Positions 61,798 through 64,000 of a stretch of DNA of 64,000 bases are shown in pieces. The stretch comes from Leisingera caerulea DSM 24564 (GTDB lineage: Bacteria; Pseudomonadota; Alphaproteobacteria; Rhodobacterales; Rhodobacteraceae): the NCBI RefSeq assembly GCF_000473325.1, contig NZ_AXBI01000012.1:1-64000 (forward strand), written 5' to 3'. A program made the translations under genes and the position numbers. The notes under the pieces were generated by a model. It searched no databases and was not told the origin of the DNA. It worked only from the letters and a program-made list of their open reading frames with translations. Each line of letters starts with the position of its first letter. The stretch's first letter is position 1.

Positions 61798-63213
61798 GTG
61801 ACGCGCTATCCTCGTGACTTGCGCGGGTACGGTGCTGAGGCACCTGACCCGCAGTGGCCCAATGGGGCCAAAGCTGCCGTGCAATTTGTCCTCAACTACG
61901 AAGAAGGCGGCGAGAACTGCATCCTGCACGGGGATGCGGCCTCTGAGGCGTTCCTGTCGGACATTCCCGGCGCCGCGCAATGGCCCGGCCAGCGCCACTG
62001 GAACATGGAGTCGGTCTATGAATACGGCAGCCGCGCCGGGTTCTGGCGGCTGCACCGGTTGTTCACCGGCGCCGGCATCCCGCTGACCATCTATGGCGTC
62101 GCCACCGCGCTGGCCCGCAGCCCTGAGCAGGTGCAGGCGATGAAGGACGCGGATTGGGAAATCGCCAGCCACGGCCTGAAATGGGTTGAGCACAAGGACA
62201 TGGCTGAGGACGAAGAGCGCGCCGCAATTGCCGAGGCCGTGCGCCTGCACACCGAGGTGACCGGAGAGCGCCCGCGCGGCTGGTACACCGGGCGCTGCAG
62301 CGCCAACACCGTGCGGCTGGTGGCTGAGGAAGGCGGGTTCGACTACATCTCCGACACCTACGACGACGATTTGCCCTATTGGCTGGAAACCGGCGGGCGC
62401 GATCAGCTGATCATCCCCTACACGCTGGAAGCCAACGATATGCGGTTCGCCAATTCGCCGGGCTGGATCACGGGCGAGCATTTCTTCCAGTATCTGAAGG
62501 ATGCCTTTGACGTGATCTATGCCGAGGGCGGGGCCGGCGCGCCGAAAATGATGACCATCGGCCTGCATTGCCGTCTGGTCGGGCGTCCGGGCAAGATTGC
62601 CGGTCTCAAGCGTTTCATCGAGTATATCCAAGGGTTTGAGGGCGTCTGGTGCCCGCGCCGGGTCGACATTGCCGAGCATTGGACAGAAACACATCCGCCG
62701 GTCAAACGCGAACGCCCCAGCCAAATGGAGCGGGAAGATTTTGTCGCCAAGTTCGGCTCGATCTTCGAGCATTCGCCCTGGATCGCCGACCGCGCCTATG
62801 ACCTGGAGCTGGGCCCGGCGCATGACTGCGCGGCGGGCGTCCACAATGCGCTGTGCCGGATCTTCCGCACCGCCAGTGAGGATGAGCGCTTGGGCGTGCT
62901 GACTGCGCACCCGGATCTGGCGGGCAAGCTGGCGGCTGCGGGCCGTCTGACGGCAGAAAGCACATCCGAACAGTCCAGCGCCGGGCTGGACATGCTGACC
63001 GATGAGGAGCGCGAGACTTTCCAACGGCTCAACACCGAATATGTGGAAAAGCACGGCTTCCCCTTCATCATCGCGGTGCGTGACCACAACAAGGCGTCGA
63101 TCATGGAGGCGTTCCACCGCCGTATCCACAACGACCGGGCCACCGAGTTCGATGAGGCCTGCCACCAGGTGGAGCGCATTGCCCAGTTCCGCCTGCAGGA
63201 CCTGCTGCCGTGA
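61798..63213 (+). CDS. puuE: Bifunctional allantoinase (PuuE) / OHCU decarboxylase (UraD) fusion
   Basis: This 471-residue protein joins two enzymes. Residues about 1-300 are a polysaccharide-deacetylase-type allantoinase (MTRYPRDLRGYGAEAPDPQWP, EGGENCILHGD, YGVATALARSPEQV, EIASHGLKW). Residues about 305-471 are an OHCU decarboxylase (FVAKFGSIFEHSPWIADRAY, LTAHPDLAGKLA, and FPFIIAVRDHNK, then MEAFHRRIHND near the C-terminus). It therefore makes (S)-allantoin from OHCU and opens it to allantoate. The start is GTG 61798 after AGGAG. The stop overlaps allA. Confidence 0.95.
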   Translation: MTRYPRDLRGYGAEAPDPQWPNGAKAAVQFVLNYEEGGENCILHGDAASEAFLSDIPGAAQWPGQRHWNMESVYEYGSRAGFWRLHRLFTGAGIPLTIYGVATALARSPEQVQAMKDADWEIASHGLKWVEHKDMAEDEERAAIAEAVRLHTEVTGERPRGWYTGRCSANTVRLVAEEGGFDYISDTYDDDLPYWLETGGRDQLIIPYTLEANDMRFANSPGWITGEHFFQYLKDAFDVIYAEGGAGAPKMMTIGLHCRLVGRPGKIAGLKRFIEYIQGFEGVWCPRRVDIAEHWTETHPPVKRERPSQMEREDFVAKFGSIFEHSPWIADRAYDLELGPAHDCAAGVHNALCRIFRTASEDERLGVLTAHPDLAGKLAAAGRLTAESTSEQSSAGLDMLTDEERETFQRLNTEYVEKHGFPFIIAVRDHNKASIMEAFHRRIHNDRATEFDEACHQVERIAQFRLQDLLP

Positions 63214-63701
63214 GCGGGCGGCTGACAGCAAAGCCGCTGACCGCAGCGGCTTTTGTGCCCTATGGCGATGTGATCGAGGTTGCGGGCGCGCCGGACAAGA
63301 TCATCAATCAGGGCATGTGCGGCCGCCACCACGACCGCGCGGCCCTGGACTTCGGCCCCGACGGACGGGCCGGCATCAGCCTGTTTGACGCCAAGGCCCG
63401 CCACCTGCCGCACAAGGTGGACATGGTGGAGCGCCACCCCGAGGGCAGCCAGGCCTTTGTGCCGGTCAGCGGCGTGCCGATGCTGGTGGTTGTGGCGGAT
63501 GACGACGGCGGCGTGCCGGCCGACCTGCAGGCCTTCATCAGCCAGCCGGGCCAGTCCATCAACCTGCATCGCGGCGTCTGGCACGGGGTGCTCGCGCCCC
63601 TCGGCGCGCCCGGCCAATACATCGTTGTCGACCGGATCGGCACCTCCCCCAACCTCGAAGAACACTGGTTCAAGGAGCCTTTCACAGTGGTCGCGGACTG
63701 A
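63210..63701 (+). CDS. allA: Ureidoglycolate lyase AllA
   Basis: This 163-residue cupin-type enzyme begins LTAKPLTAAAFVPYGDVIE and has the core GISLFDAKARHLPHKVDMVERHPEGSQAFVPV and the C-terminal NLHRGVWHGVLAPL with metal-site residues. It splits ureidoglycolate to glyoxylate and urea. It starts with GTG and overlaps the fusion gene by four bases, so it is translationally coupled. The enzyme from allantoate to ureidoglycolate is not in the window. Confidence 0.94.
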   Translation: MSGRLTAKPLTAAAFVPYGDVIEVAGAPDKIINQGMCGRHHDRAALDFGPDGRAGISLFDAKARHLPHKVDMVERHPEGSQAFVPVSGVPMLVVVADDDGGVPADLQAFISQPGQSINLHRGVWHGVLAPLGAPGQYIVVDRIGTSPNLEEHWFKEPFTVVAD

Positions 63702-63771
63702 CCACTGCCCCGAAGCCGCCAATAAAAACAAGAAGCGGCAAGATCCCCATGACCAACAGGAGAATCCCTTC

Positions 63772-64000
63772 ATGGCTGACACTTCCATTGGGACGCCGGC
63801 GCAGCTGCGCGACCCCAATTACACCCCGCCCCTGCACAAGGCGGTGCCGCTGGGCATCCAGCATGTGCTGGCGATGTTCGTCTCAAACGTGACACCTGCC
63901 ATTATCGTGGCAGGGGCCGCAGGTTTCGGCTTCGGCTCCAACTCGCCCGATTTCCCAGAGCTGCTCTATCTGATCCAGATGTCGATGCTGTTTGCAGGCA
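63772..64000 (+). CDS. NCS2 family urate/xanthine permease, 5' part only
   Basis: The window ends inside this gene. The 76 residues visible begin MADTSIGTPAQLRDPNYTPP and continue with LGIQHVLAMFVSNVTPAIIV and a GAAGFGFGSNSPDFPELLYLIQMSMLF segment. This is the classic N-terminus of NCS2 uracil/xanthine/urate permeases. CAGGAG precedes the ATG. It follows allA by 70 bp on the same strand, so uptake of urate or xanthine is likely. Confidence 0.9.
   Translation, partial: MADTSIGTPAQLRDPNYTPPLHKAVPLGIQHVLAMFVSNVTPAIIVAGAAGFGFGSNSPDFPELLYLIQMSMLFAG

Noticed and set aside
1..64000. tRNA, rRNA, insertion sequences or prophage genes
   Set aside because: I looked on both strands and saw no tRNA-like cloverleaf, rRNA segment, transposase or phage structural gene that I could support.

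Overview
The window is high-GC alphaproteobacterial DNA. It most resembles a large extrachromosomal replicon of a marine roseobacter (Rhodobacterales, Leisingera/Phaeobacter-like). That placement is an inference from the DnaA-like plasmid initiator with ParA/ParB, the urate and xanthine catabolism set, the LysR-rich gene content and the codon use; no rRNA or tRNA gene is visible to confirm it.

Layout. (1) 54-12102, minus strand: most of a type VI secretion (T6SS) operon in the order tssA-tssB-tssC-hcp-tagJ-tssE-tssF-tssG-clpV plus a lysine-rich protein of unknown function. The membrane complex genes (tssJ, tssL, tssM), tssK, vgrG and PAAR are not in the window and may lie beyond its left edge. 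(2) 12286-19946: an accessory block of an unknown cytosolic protein, a small secreted protein, ExbB, two ExbD proteins, a TonB-like/DUF4384 chimera, a secreted caspase-like protein with a CXXCH tail, and a YceI-OmpA protein. (3) 19517-24294: a replication and partition module with parA-parB, a DnaA-like initiator and ten perfect copies of the palindrome TGTCCCCGCGGGGACA, three of which lie inside coding sequences. (4) 24400-27684: a nucleotide-sugar dehydrogenase, a GFA-type zinc protein, an RpiR regulator and a ParDE-type toxin-antitoxin pair. (5) 27832-35299: a very large membrane fusion protein (two rhodanese domains, a YidC-like domain, a PEP-synthase-type ATP-grasp and a phosphohistidine domain), divergent from a PhnD-like binding protein and a hybrid histidine kinase. 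(6) 35372-38580: zinc uptake (zur-znuC-znuB and znuA) around two Zur-box-like sites. (7) 38612-43307: an L-pipecolate/aminoadipate-semialdehyde pair (amaA-, amaB-like) with two LysR genes. (8) 43338-49407: an adenylation-carrier-membrane acyltransferase fusion, a DegP/DegS-type protease and a divergent two-component system. (9) 49439-64000: purine catabolism from guanine to ureidoglycolate: guanine deaminase, NCS2 permeases, xanthine dehydrogenase XdhABC, the membrane cytochrome-type urate oxidase PuuD, HIU hydrolase, a fused allantoinase/OHCU decarboxylase and ureidoglycolate lyase, with LysR genes among them.

The strongest candidates for undescribed biology are the rhodanese-YidC-phosphotransferase fusion, the ExbBD/TonB-like/DUF4384/caspase/OmpA block beside the T6SS, and the palindrome family that spreads into coding sequence and always encodes V-P-A-G-T in one frame.
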